From JAOUEA01 sp963821935 (lineage in GTDB: Bacteria > Actinomycetota > UBA4738 > HRBIN12): a stretch of DNA of 64,000 bases. Positions 44,790 through 53,147 of this stretch are shown in pieces. A program made the position numbers and the translations under genes. The notes under the pieces were generated by a model, which saw nothing but the letters and a program-made list of their open reading frames with translations, was not told where the DNA came from and did not search any database. Where the stretch lies: NCBI GenBank assembly GCA_963821935.1, contig CAWGFM010000004.1, positions 124,001 through 188,000 of the forward strand, read 5' to 3'. Position 1 is the stretch's first letter; every line of letters starts with the position of its first letter.

Positions 44790-45317
44790 TCAACCGGGCT
44801 GACCGAAGGCCGGATGCCAGCGGACCGGGCCGGCCAGATCGGCGGCCCCCGGGCGCAGGGCCACCAGCATGAAGTCTTCCTCCCGGATCGTGAACCCGTG
44901 CTCGGTGGTGCCCGCGAACGGGTTCCGCAGCCCCCAGCGCGATGCGGGCTCGAAGCCGAACCGGCCGTACAGATCCGGATCCCCCAGGAGCACGATCGCC
45001 GGCTCCCCCAGCTCGCGCGCCGTCTCGATCGATGCCTCGACCAGCGCACGGCCGATGCCCTCGCCCTGCCGCCCGGGGGTCACGCCGATCGGCCCGAGGC
45101 CGCTCACGTGGCCGGATCCCACGGAGACCCGGCTGCACTGCACATGACCCACGATCTGATCGTCCTCGGCGACCGCGACCACGGCGAACGAGCCGTCGAG
45201 GTCGCGCACGGCACGGATGATGTCGACCTCGGCCTCCGAACCGAACGCTCGGCGTTCGACCTCCAACGACGCGTGCCGGTCCGCCGCCCGCTCGGGGCGG
45301 ATGGTCCATGGGCTCAC
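44790..45317 (-). CDS. GNAT family N-acetyltransferase
   Basis: A 175-residue GNAT protein of the YhbS-like class: VGHVQCSRVSVG, LGPIGVTPGRQGEGIGRALVE (acetyl-CoA motif Q/RxxGxG/A) and the downstream VLLGDPDLYGRFGFEPASRW typical of the family. Substrate unknown. ATG 45317 overlaps the dut stop by four bases, so the two are co-translated. Confidence 0.9.
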   Translation of the reverse strand: MSPWTIRPERAADRHASLEVERRAFGSEAEVDIIRAVRDLDGSFAVVAVAEDDQIVGHVQCSRVSVGSGHVSGLGPIGVTPGRQGEGIGRALVEASIETARELGEPAIVLLGDPDLYGRFGFEPASRWGLRNPFAGTTEHGFTIREEDFMLVALRPGAADLAGPVRWHPAFGQPG

Positions 45318-45748
45318 GAGGTGCCCGTGGAGCCGAAGCCTCCCACGCCGCGGTGCGAACCCGGCAACTCCTCGACCCAGATCGGCGACACTGAGGGCAA
45401 CGCCACGACCACCAGCTGCGCGATGCGGTCGCCTCGCGCGATCTTCACCGCTTCGGAGCGATCGAGGTTGACCGCCGCCACGATGACCTCGCCCCGGTAG
45501 CCGGCGTCGATCAGACCGGGCGCGTTGGCCAGCGTGAGGCCGTGCTTGGACGCTAGGCCCGAACGCGGCAGCACCAGCCCCGCGTGGCCGTCGGGTATGG
45601 CGACCGCCACCCCGGTGGGGATCATCGCGCGCTCACCGGGCAGCACCTCGAGGTCGTCGTTGGCGCACAGATCGAGCCCAGCGTCGCCGGGATGGCGCGC
45701 CGCGGGCAGCACCGCCTCGGTGTCGAGGCGCCGGAACGGCAGATCCAT
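45314..45748 (-). CDS. dut: dUTP diphosphatase
   Basis: A 144-residue trimeric dUTPase that hydrolyses dUTP to dUMP. All five motifs are present: PGDAGLDL, PRSGLASKHG, GLIDAGYRGEV, RGDRIAQLVV and the flexible C-terminal GVGGFGSTG. Its neighbours include the ribonucleotide reductase, also in dNTP metabolism. The ATG is 16 bases after the VOC stop. Confidence 0.96.
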   Translation of the reverse strand: MDLPFRRLDTEAVLPAARHPGDAGLDLCANDDLEVLPGERAMIPTGVAVAIPDGHAGLVLPRSGLASKHGLTLANAPGLIDAGYRGEVIVAAVNLDRSEAVKIARGDRIAQLVVVALPSVSPIWVEELPGSHRGVGGFGSTGTS

Positions 45749-45764
45749 CAGGACGTGGTCCCGC

Positions 45765-46145
45765 TCACGTCCGGGGCTCCACCAGCTCGATCCTGTTGCC
45801 GAACGGGTCCCGCACGTGGCAGCGGTGGTAACCCTCCAGCGGCACGTCGTCGGTCACCCGGTAGCCGGCCGCCTCGATCCGCTCCCGGAGCGTCTCCAGG
45901 TCGCGCACGACGAAGGCGGGGTGGGCCTTGGCGGCGGGGGTGAACGGTTCCTCGATGCCCAGGTGCACTTCGAGCTCGCCGTCGCGGAACCACACGCCTC
46001 CCCGAGGCGCGAGCTCCGGCGGCTTGGGGACCTGCGGCAGTCCGAGGATCGCCCCGTAGAACCGCACCGCGGCTTGCTCCTCACCGGGCGGCATAGCGAG
46101 CTGCACGTGATGGAGGCCTTCGAGTCTGGCGCCGCCTTCGCTCAT
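45765..46145 (-). CDS. VOC-fold (glyoxalase-like) protein
   Basis: A 126-residue protein: LEGLHHVQLAMPPGEEQAAV, FYGAILGLPQVPKP, and the end HVRDPFGNRIELVE with the conserved Glu metal ligand. Such single-domain VOC proteins are common in actinobacteria with unknown substrates. It lies between dut and the ribonucleotide reductase. Confidence 0.88.
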   Translation of the reverse strand: MSEGGARLEGLHHVQLAMPPGEEQAAVRFYGAILGLPQVPKPPELAPRGGVWFRDGELEVHLGIEEPFTPAAKAHPAFVVRDLETLRERIEAAGYRVTDDVPLEGYHRCHVRDPFGNRIELVEPRT

Positions 46146-46209
46146 CGGTTCAGGCTACCGTGCGTGGCCGGGGGCGAGCCCCCCGGCCCGCGTGACCCCG
46201 GCCGACGGA

Positions 46210-48945
46210 TCAGGAGCAGCCGCTGGTGCTGCCGCAACTCGAGCACACGTAGCACGAGCCCGCCGGCTGCATCTTGGAGCCGCAGCTGTAGCAGAGCGGT
46301 GCGTCGTTGGCCTTGGCGGTGGGAGCCTCGCCGATCTCGATCGTCTGCGGTGCCTCGGGGGGTGCCTTCAGCGACGGCTGCTCGGGGGTCTCGGCGATCT
46401 GGGCGTGGGCTGCCTCGGTGCGCTCGGCGATCGACTTGATGCCGAGTCCCTCTCGCGTCTCGGGCGGCAGGTAGTCCAATGCCAACCGGCGGAACACGTA
46501 GTCGATCATGGACGTCGCGAACCGGATGTCCGGATCGTTCGTCATGCCGCTGGGCTCGAACTTCGTGTTGATGAACTTCGAGACGTAGGTCTCGAGCGGC
46601 ACCCCGTACTGCAGGCCGATCGAGATCGCGATGGCGAACGCATCCATGACGCCGGCGAGCGTGGACCCCTGCTTCGAGGTCTTGAGGAAGATCTCCCCCA
46701 GCCCGTCGTCGGGATAGGACCCGGCGGTGATGTATCCCTCGGCATCGCCCACCTCGAACGAGGTGGTCGTGGACGGCCTCGACATGGGGAGGCGCTTGCG
46801 CACCGGGGTGGCGAGCTCGCCGGCCGTCTCGGCCGCCGCCCCCTTCTTCTTGTCGGCCGACAGCGGCTGGGCGACCTTGCAGTTGTCGCGGTAGATCGCG
46901 ACCGCCTTCAGGCCCAGCTTCCAGCTCTCGACGAAGAGCTGCTCGACCTCTTCGACCGTGGCTTCCTCGGGCATGTTGACGGTCTTGGAGATGGCGCCGG
47001 AGATGAACGGCTGCGCCGCGGCCATCATGCGCACGTGGCCCATGTAGTGGATGGGCTCGGCCCCCATGGCCGTGTCGAACACCGCGGCGTGCTCGTCCTT
47101 CAGGTGCGGGGCAGCGGCCACCGAGTTGTGCTCGGCGATGTAGGCCACGATATCTTCGACCTGCCCGGCGTCGTACCCCAGCTTGTCGAGCGCGCGAGGC
47201 ACGGTCTGGTTGACGAACTGCATCGTGCCGCCGCCCACCAGCTTCTTGGTCTTGACGAGGGCGAGCTCGGGCTCGATGCCGGTGGTGTCGCAGTCCATCA
47301 TGAGCCCGATCGTGCCGGTAGGCGCCAGCACGGTGGCCTGCGCGTTGCGATAGCCGTGGAGCTCTCCCAGCGAGATCGCCTCGTCCCACGAGCTCGTGGC
47401 CGCGGTGAGCATGCCTTCGGACACCAGATCGGCGTCGATCTCGTCGGCGGCCGCGCGGTGGTTCTTCATGACGCGAAGCATGGCGTCCCGGTTGGGCTCG
47501 TAGCCTTCGAACGGTCCCATGACCTCGGCGATGCGGGCGCTGGTGCGGTATGCCTGGCCGGTCATGATCGCCGTGATGGCACCGGCCCACGCGCGGCCGG
47601 CGTCGGAGTCGTAGGGCAACCCCCGCGCCATGAGCAGCGCGCCGAGGTTGGCGTACCCCAGGCCGAGCTGACGGTAGGCACGCGCGTTGGCCGCGATCTT
47701 GTCGGTGGGGTAGTCCGACTCGCCCACCACGATCTCCTGCGCGGTGAAGACCACCTCGACCGCGTGCTTGAAGCTGGCCACGTCGAAGGAGCCATCCTCG
47801 TTCAGGAACTTCATGAGGTTGAGCGAGGCCAGGTTGCACGCGCTGTTGTCCAGATGCATGTACTCGCTGCACGGGTTGGAACCGTTGATGCGGCCCGTCG
47901 CGGGGCATGTGTGCCACTCATTGATGGTGGTGTCGTACTGCATGCCCGGGTCGGCGCACTGCCATGCCGCTTCGGCGATCTGGCGCATCAGTGCCCGAGC
48001 ACGGATCGTGGCGACGGTCTCGTCGCTGGTGACCGCCTTCAGCTTCCAGTCCTGATCCTGCTCGAAGGCGCGCATGAACTCGTCGGTGACGCGGACCGAG
48101 TTGTTGGCGTTCTGATACTGGATCGAGGCGCTGTCCTTGCCGTCCAGATCCATGTCGAAGCCCGCATCTCGCAAGGCGCGCGCCTTCTGCTCCTCGTTGG
48201 CCTTGCACCAGATGAAGTCCTCCACGTCGGGGTGATCGACGTTGAGGATGACCATCTTGGCGGCGCGGCGGGTCTTGCCGCCCGACTTGATCGTGCCGGC
48301 GCTGGCGTCGGCGCCGCGCATGAAGCTGACGGGACCGCTGGCCGTACCGCCGCCGGCGAGCGACTCCTTGGACGAACGGATCCTGGACAGGTTGATGCCC
48401 GAGCCGGAGCCGCCCTTGAAGATCGTGCCCTCCTCGACGTACCAGTTGAGGATCGAGCTCATGTGATCGTCGACCGCCAAGATGAAGCACGCCGAGCATT
48501 GCTGCGGCGTGTCGGGCACGCCCACGTTGAACCAGACGGGCGAGTTGAAGGCCGCCTTCTGGGTCACGATGAGGTGCGTGAGCTCCTCGGCGAAGATCTG
48601 GGCGTCATCCGGGGTGTCGAAATAGCCGTTCTTGGTACCCCACCCGCGGATGGTGTCGACCACTCGGCCGGCCAGCTGCCGCACGCTCGACTCGCGCTGG
48701 GGGGTGCCCAAGGTTCCACGGAAATACTTCTGCGCCACGATGTTGGTGGCGTTCTGCGACCACGTCGTGGGGAACTCGACGTCACGCTGCTCGAAGGCGT
48801 TGCCGCCTTCCTTGTAGTTGGGGATGACCGCGTCGCGGGTCTCCCACTCCACGTCCTCGAACGGGTGTCGTCCGTCGGTCGTGAAGTAGCGCTCGAACGT
48901 GAGTCCCTCGCGGATGACCTCGACGTCCCCCTCTTTGGTCGCCAC
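46210..48945 (-). CDS. nrdJ: Adenosylcobalamin-dependent (class II) ribonucleotide reductase
   Basis: A 911-residue vitamin B12-dependent reductase that makes deoxyribonucleotides with or without oxygen. Signatures: TWSQNATNIVAQKYFRG, redox Cys in QQCSACFI, the effector/catalytic loop with NPCSEYMHLDNSACNLASL (active-site Cys and Glu), GLGYANLGALLM, and a C-terminal zinc-ribbon plus thiol tail (CYSCGSKM ... CYVCSSCG). GTG 48945 has GAGGAGG nine bases upstream; the frame to 49074 runs through the regulatory region. Two NrdR-box-like sites lie upstream, fitting NrdR control. Confidence 0.93.
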   Translation of the reverse strand: MATKEGDVEVIREGLTFERYFTTDGRHPFEDVEWETRDAVIPNYKEGGNAFEQRDVEFPTTWSQNATNIVAQKYFRGTLGTPQRESSVRQLAGRVVDTIRGWGTKNGYFDTPDDAQIFAEELTHLIVTQKAAFNSPVWFNVGVPDTPQQCSACFILAVDDHMSSILNWYVEEGTIFKGGSGSGINLSRIRSSKESLAGGGTASGPVSFMRGADASAGTIKSGGKTRRAAKMVILNVDHPDVEDFIWCKANEEQKARALRDAGFDMDLDGKDSASIQYQNANNSVRVTDEFMRAFEQDQDWKLKAVTSDETVATIRARALMRQIAEAAWQCADPGMQYDTTINEWHTCPATGRINGSNPCSEYMHLDNSACNLASLNLMKFLNEDGSFDVASFKHAVEVVFTAQEIVVGESDYPTDKIAANARAYRQLGLGYANLGALLMARGLPYDSDAGRAWAGAITAIMTGQAYRTSARIAEVMGPFEGYEPNRDAMLRVMKNHRAAADEIDADLVSEGMLTAATSSWDEAISLGELHGYRNAQATVLAPTGTIGLMMDCDTTGIEPELALVKTKKLVGGGTMQFVNQTVPRALDKLGYDAGQVEDIVAYIAEHNSVAAAPHLKDEHAAVFDTAMGAEPIHYMGHVRMMAAAQPFISGAISKTVNMPEEATVEEVEQLFVESWKLGLKAVAIYRDNCKVAQPLSADKKKGAAAETAGELATPVRKRLPMSRPSTTTSFEVGDAEGYITAGSYPDDGLGEIFLKTSKQGSTLAGVMDAFAIAISIGLQYGVPLETYVSKFINTKFEPSGMTNDPDIRFATSMIDYVFRRLALDYLPPETREGLGIKSIAERTEAAHAQIAETPEQPSLKAPPEAPQTIEIGEAPTAKANDAPLCYSCGSKMQPAGSCYVCSSCGSTSGCS

Positions 48946-49056
48946 CTCGCAAACCCCTCCTCGTGTCGATCGTGGACGGAAACTTCTGGTGGAGCTGAGG
49001 AAGAACCACATCGATGTGATTACGGCTCGGTGATTCTGGACCGCTCCCCCGCCGAC

Positions 49057-49072
49057 GTCAACATCATGTGCC
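49057..49072. promoter_or_regulatory. NrdR-box-like site, proximal
   Basis: GTCAACATCATGTGCC contains the palindrome ACATCATGT. Its centre is 31 bases from the distal box, the spacing known for paired NrdR boxes (three helical turns). The match to ACACTATATATAGTGT is modest. Confidence 0.45.
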
Positions 49073-49087
49073 AAGTTTTCTTGTCAG

Positions 49088-49103
49088 CCACTACATCTAG
49101 TAT
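49088..49103. promoter_or_regulatory. NrdR-box-like site, distal
   Basis: CCACTACATCTAGTAT has the ACTA-N4-TAGT half-sites of the NrdR box and lies between nrdR and nrdJ. Pairing with the site at 49057-49072 gives the expected arrangement. The gap 48946-49163 (218 bases) shows no cobalamin riboswitch. Confidence 0.6.
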
Positions 49104-49163
49104 CCCAGGTCGGGATGGGTTCGACAGCTCCTCGCACCGATCACCGGCCGGGGATCGCGGGTT

Positions 49164-49640
49164 TCAAGCCTTGGCGCGTCGTTTAGCGGGAACCTTCTTC
49201 TGCAGGGAGACCAGCTCGCGCTGGAAGTCGGCGGCACCTTCGAAGTCCTTGTAGACCGATGCGAACCGAAGGTAGGCGACCTCGTCGGTCTTGCGGAGCG
49301 CTGCCAGCGCCTCCTTGCCCACCAGCTGAGACGACACCTCGGGCCCCTGGCGCCGCAGACGGACCTGGATGCGATCGACCATGTCCTCGACCTCGAGCGG
49401 TGACACGGGGCGGTCGGCGAGCGCGTTGCGGATGCCGGCAGCCAGCTTGTCGCGCCGGAACGGATCCTTGGAGCCGTCGCGCTTCACCACGATCAACCCC
49501 ACCTCCTCGATACGCTCGAACGTGGTGTACCGGCGGGTGCACGCGGCGCACTCACGTCGCCGACGGATGGCCGCGCCGCCATCGGCAGGCCTGGAGTCGA
49601 CGACGCGGTCTTCGTCCGCATCGCACCAAGGGCATCGCAT
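49164..49640 (-). CDS. nrdR: Transcriptional repressor NrdR
   Basis: A 158-residue repressor of ribonucleotide reductase genes. Zinc-ribbon Cys3, Cys6, Cys31, Cys34 (MRCPWCDADEDRVVDSRP and CAACTRRYTTFER), then the ATP-cone (IVVKRDGSKDPFRRDKLAAG, VEDMVDRIQ). ATG 49640 is the standard NrdR start; the longer frame to 49703 enters the LysM gene end. It lies just before nrdJ, its likely target. Confidence 0.96.
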   Translation of the reverse strand: MRCPWCDADEDRVVDSRPADGGAAIRRRRECAACTRRYTTFERIEEVGLIVVKRDGSKDPFRRDKLAAGIRNALADRPVSPLEVEDMVDRIQVRLRRQGPEVSSQLVGKEALAALRKTDEVAYLRFASVYKDFEGAADFQRELVSLQKKVPAKRRAKA

Positions 49641-49699
49641 GATCGTGTGGCCACAACATGTTGTGGTCGCGCGAACGGTACCCGCACGATGCTGTGCCG

Positions 49700-49993
49700 T
49701 CAACGCGAGGCAGGGACATGCAGCACCATGCCGGGCTGGAGCGAGCCCGCGTCGACGGCGTTCCCAGCCTGGATCTGCTCGACGACGCGGCGAGGGTCAC
49801 GATCGCCGGCGACCTGGGAGGCGATGGCCCACAGGGTGTCACCGGCCTCGACCACGTACGTGCGATCGGCGACGGGTGCCAGTCCGGGGTCGCCGACACC
49901 CATCGCCCCGCTGACGGGTCCCGCCAGCACGGCGATGACCCCCAGAGCGGCGAGCAACAGCGTGATGCGGCGGCGAACGTACGTTCGGTGCAT
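49700..49993 (-). CDS. LysM-domain SOS protein (ChiZ/DivS/YneA-like)
   Basis: A 97-residue protein with a membrane helix (ITLLLAALGVIAVLAGPVSG) and a LysM domain (YVVEAGDTLWAIASQVAGDR ... GMVLHVPAS). It is divergent to lexA, with two SOS boxes upstream and a third at its first codons. Mycobacterial Rv2719c (ChiZ), Corynebacterium DivS and Bacillus YneA share this place and layout and hold back cell division after DNA damage, so the same role is likely. The frame extends to 50044; I prefer ATG 49993 because then two SOS boxes are upstream. Confidence 0.82.
   Translation of the reverse strand: MHRTYVRRRITLLLAALGVIAVLAGPVSGAMGVGDPGLAPVADRTYVVEAGDTLWAIASQVAGDRDPRRVVEQIQAGNAVDAGSLQPGMVLHVPASR
49974..49987. 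promoter_or_regulatory. LexA (SOS) box 1
   Basis: CGAACGTACGTTCG, a perfect 14-base palindrome matching CGAACRNRYGTTYG. It lies over the first codons of the LysM gene, so LexA could also act as a roadblock. Confidence 0.75.
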
Positions 49994-50007
49994 GCGTCGA
50001 TGGTCGA

Positions 50008-50021
50008 CGAACGCGTGTTCG
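50008..50021. promoter_or_regulatory. LexA (SOS) box 2
   Basis: CGAACGCGTGTTCG matches the actinobacterial SOS consensus at every position, 14 bases before the LysM start codon. Confidence 0.85.
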
Positions 50022-50037
50022 ATGTCAAGAGGATATC

Positions 50038-50051
50038 CGAACATATGTTTG
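50038..50051. promoter_or_regulatory. LexA (SOS) box 3
   Basis: CGAACATATGTTTG matches the consensus exactly. It lies 77 bases before lexA and can serve both divergent promoters; centres of boxes 2 and 3 are 30 bases apart. Confidence 0.88.
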
Positions 50052-50128
50052 CACCCCTCCCGGTGGGCTGCTAGCGTCCCGCTGACGTGCCGCGCCGTGG
50101 CTCGCCGACGTGAGGAAGGCTAGAGACC

Positions 50129-50755
50129 ATGTCTGACACCGGAACCGACACGACGCCCATCACCGCTCGGCAGCAACGCATCCTCGACCACATCGCGGAG
50201 ACCGTCCGCGAGCGCGGCTACCCCCCCACCGTCAGGGAGATCGGCGAGGCGGTGGGCCTCACCTCCTCATCCAGCGTGCACGCCCAGCTCGCCAACCTCG
50301 AGCGCAAGGGGCTGCTCCACAAGGACCCCACGAAGCCTCGGGCCATGGCCCTCTCCGAGCCGAAGGCTGAGGCCGTGACCGTGCCGCTCGTGGGTCGGAT
50401 CGCGGCCGGAGCCCCGGTGCTGGCCACGGAACACGTCGAGGACTACCTCGCGGTGCCCGAGAGCTTCGCCGGCGACGACGACCACTTCGCGTTGAAGGTG
50501 ACCGGCGAGTCCATGATCGGTGCGGGCATCTTCGACGGGGATGTCGTCGTGATCCGGTCGCAGGAGCACGCGCGCGATGGCGACATCGTGGCCGCCCTGC
50601 TGCCGGGTCCGGCCGAGGACGAGGCCACGGTCAAGCGTTTCGGCCACGACGGTGACCGGGTCATGCTCATCCCGGAGAACCCCGCCCTCGAACCGTTCGA
50701 GATGGCCGATGGCCGCATCATGGGCAAGGTCGTCGCGGTGCTTCGAAAGCTCTGA
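50129..50755 (+). CDS. lexA: LexA repressor
   Basis: A 208-residue SOS repressor. N-terminal winged helix (ARQQRILDHIAETVRERGYP, PPTVREIGEAVGLTSSSSVH), self-cleavage site Ala93-Gly94 in GRIAAGAP, and the catalytic dyad Ser128 (GESMI) and Lys169 (ATVKRF). GAGGAAGG precedes the ATG. Own-gene control through the boxes at 50008-50051 is expected. Confidence 0.97.
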   Translation: MSDTGTDTTPITARQQRILDHIAETVRERGYPPTVREIGEAVGLTSSSSVHAQLANLERKGLLHKDPTKPRAMALSEPKAEAVTVPLVGRIAAGAPVLATEHVEDYLAVPESFAGDDDHFALKVTGESMIGAGIFDGDVVVIRSQEHARDGDIVAALLPGPAEDEATVKRFGHDGDRVMLIPENPALEPFEMADGRIMGKVVAVLRKL

Positions 50756-50812
50756 GCCCAGCGGTAGGCTCGCGTCAGCGCGCCGGGCCCAGAGCTCGGC
50801 CCAGGAGCTGAC

Positions 50813-51793
50813 ATGGCTGCCAACCTCGAAGGACAGATCCGCTCCCAGCCCGAGGCACTGGAACAGGTCCTCAACTCCCACACCACGCACGACCAGGTCC
50901 GCGTGGCCGCCGAGGGATTCCACCGGGCGAATCGATTGTGGATCGTCGGCACCGGAACGAGCCTGCACGCCGCGCAGCTCGGCGCGCTCATGCTCGCCGA
51001 AGCGGGCCGGGGCGCGGTGGTGGTGCCTGCGATGCGATTCGTGACCATGGCCCCGGTCATCGGCCCCCAGGACGCCATCATCGTCGTGAGCCACACGGGC
51101 GAGACGGCGTACGCGCGGGCGGCCCGGGCGCTGGCCTTCGTCCACACGATCGACACGCTCACCATCACCCGCCAGGGAGCCGGGGTGCCGCATTCGATCG
51201 AGACCGTGCCGAAGGAGACCTCCGAGACCTACACGGTCAGCTACACGGCCACGTTGTGCGTGTTCGCGATGCTCGCCAAGGAGCTGGGAGCCGACATCTT
51301 CACGACCGAGGCTCTCGCCTCGGTTCCGACGGCGGTCGCCCGGGCGATCGAGGCCCCCGGCGTCGAACAGATCGATGTCCCCGATCGGCTCCTGGTCTTC
51401 ACGGGCGCCTCGGTCACCGCCACCACCGCGGACGAGGGCGCCCTCAAGGCGCGTGAGGCGGCGCGGTTGCCGGCGGAGGGGTTCGATGTGGAGTACCTGC
51501 TGCACGGCCAGGCGGTGCCGTTGGACGAGCGCGACGCCTTGGTCACCTTGGGACCTCCGTCCGAGCGCTTGCTGGATGCGGTGAGCGCCGCAGCTGCACG
51601 TGCGGGCGTCGCCGTGTCCCAGGTCGTCGAACCCTCGGACCTGCCGGTGTTGCTGGCCCAGATCCCGCTCACCGTGCGGCTGCAGATCCTGGCGCTGCGC
51701 CTGGCCGAAGCCCGCGGTCAGGATCCGGACACCGTCATGGTGGGTCCGTGGGCCGATGAGGCCATCTGGGAGGTCGGGGCTCCCGAGCGCTAG
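50813..51793 (+). CDS. SIS-domain (sugar isomerase) protein
   Basis: A 326-residue protein with two SIS modules like the isomerase half of GlmS: LWIVGTGTSLHAAQLGALML, DAIIVVSHTGETAYARAA and a second unit with LLVFTGASVTATTADEGALK, LPAEGFDVEYLLHGQ. There is no glutaminase domain. Likely phosphosugar isomerase, deaminase or regulator; substrate unknown. Convergent with hflX: both stops use the same CTAG (51790-51793). Confidence 0.85.
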   Translation: MAANLEGQIRSQPEALEQVLNSHTTHDQVRVAAEGFHRANRLWIVGTGTSLHAAQLGALMLAEAGRGAVVVPAMRFVTMAPVIGPQDAIIVVSHTGETAYARAARALAFVHTIDTLTITRQGAGVPHSIETVPKETSETYTVSYTATLCVFAMLAKELGADIFTTEALASVPTAVARAIEAPGVEQIDVPDRLLVFTGASVTATTADEGALKAREAARLPAEGFDVEYLLHGQAVPLDERDALVTLGPPSERLLDAVSAAAARAGVAVSQVVEPSDLPVLLAQIPLTVRLQILALRLAEARGQDPDTVMVGPWADEAIWEVGAPER

Positions 51794-53136
51794 GACGCGC
51801 TCCGCCGCTCCGAGCGAACGAACTCACGCACCGCAGCCAGTTCGCGCAGGCCGACACGAGCGTGCACGACGGTGCCCGACGGGTCGTGGCGGGTCGAGAG
51901 CACCTCGGCGTCGCGATACAGCCGAGCGGTGAGGTCTTCGCGACCGTATGGCACCATCAGCTCCACCTCGACGGGCGGGTGCGGCAGCGCCTCGTCCAGC
52001 GTCTCCAAGAGCCCCTCGATGCCTTCTCCCGTCAAGGCCGAGACGGGTACCGAGCCCGGATGACGGCGGGCAAGGCGCGCGCGTTCGGACCCGGCCAGCG
52101 CGTCGATCTTGTTCAGCACCAAGACCTCCGGCACATCGGCCGCCCCGATGTCGGCCAGCACCCGTCGGACAGCGTCGATCTGCTGATCCAGGTCACGCGA
52201 GGACGCGTCCGCGACGTGCAACACCAGCTCGGCGAGCGAAACCTCCTCCAGCGTCGATCGGAACGCTTCCACCAGATCGTGCGGGAGCTTGCCCACGAAC
52301 CCGACGGTGTCCGTGACGGTGCACCGGCGCCCACCGGGAAGTTTGAGCTGGCGCACCGTGGGGTCCAGCGTCGCGAAGAGCTGGTCGGCCACGAGCACGT
52401 CGGCGCCAGTGATGCTTCGCATCAACGTGGACTTGCCGGCGTTGGTGTAGCCGGCGATCGCCGCCTGAGGGATGCCGCTGTCCTGGCGGCGTGCTCGCTT
52501 GGTGACGCGAGTCTTCGCCATGGTGCGGATGTCGCGACGCAGCTTGGAGATGCGGCGTTGCAGGTGCTGCCGGTCGACCTCCAGCTTGGTCTCCCCTGGC
52601 CCTCGGGTCCCGATGCCGCCACCCAGCCGGCTCATCGCCTCGCCCCAACCCCGGAGCCTGGGGAGCAGGTAGTTGAGCTGCGCGAGCTCCACCTGCGCCT
52701 TGCCTTCCCGGCTGCGTGCGTGCAGCGCGAAGATGTCCAGGATCAGTGCGGTCCGGTCGATGACCTTCACGCCCAGCCGCGATTCCAGGGTCCGCAGGTG
52801 TCCGGGCGTCAGCTCTCGATCGAACACCACCAGCTGGGCCTCACCGGCATGGACCAGCCGGTGGAGCTCCTCCATCTTGCCTCGGCCGATCCACGTGGCG
52901 GGGTCTGGTTCGCTCCGGGATTGCACGAGTCTCGCCACGGGCTCGGCTCCGGCGGAGTCGGCCAGCGCCGCCAGCTCGTCCAGATCCTCCTCCGCGATCC
53001 CCGGCCCGATACCCACGAGCACCGCTCGTTCCCGCACCGACGGGCGCCACGATGCCGACAGCGGCGATTCCAGCACCGCGGGGTCGGGCACGGGCGCCCG
53101 CTTGCGCTGACGGCCGGATGCGGGCTGATCGGTCAC
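51790..53136 (-). CDS. hflX: Ribosome-associated GTPase HflX
   Basis: A 448-residue GTPase that rescues or splits stalled ribosomes. The N-terminal HflX domain has DPATWIGRGKMEELH and ELTPGHLRTLESRLGVKVIDRTA (split by position), the linker has RLGGGIGTRGPGETKLEVDR, and the G domain has GYTNAGKST, DTVGFV and NKID. GTG 53136 is the start. First of the genes in the region typical of miaB-miaA-dapF-hflX order. Confidence 0.95.
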   Translation of the reverse strand: MTDQPASGRQRKRAPVPDPAVLESPLSASWRPSVRERAVLVGIGPGIAEEDLDELAALADSAGAEPVARLVQSRSEPDPATWIGRGKMEELHRLVHAGEAQLVVFDRELTPGHLRTLESRLGVKVIDRTALILDIFALHARSREGKAQVELAQLNYLLPRLRGWGEAMSRLGGGIGTRGPGETKLEVDRQHLQRRISKLRRDIRTMAKTRVTKRARRQDSGIPQAAIAGYTNAGKSTLMRSITGADVLVADQLFATLDPTVRQLKLPGGRRCTVTDTVGFVGKLPHDLVEAFRSTLEEVSLAELVLHVADASSRDLDQQIDAVRRVLADIGAADVPEVLVLNKIDALAGSERARLARRHPGSVPVSALTGEGIEGLLETLDEALPHPPVEVELMVPYGREDLTARLYRDAEVLSTRHDPSGTVVHARVGLRELAAVREFVRSERRSAS

Positions 53137-53147
53137 GACCCCGCCGC

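Noticed and set aside
48946..49163. Cobalamin riboswitch before the B12-dependent reductase
   Set aside because: No B12-box or matching stem-loops could be found; NrdR boxes explain the region better.
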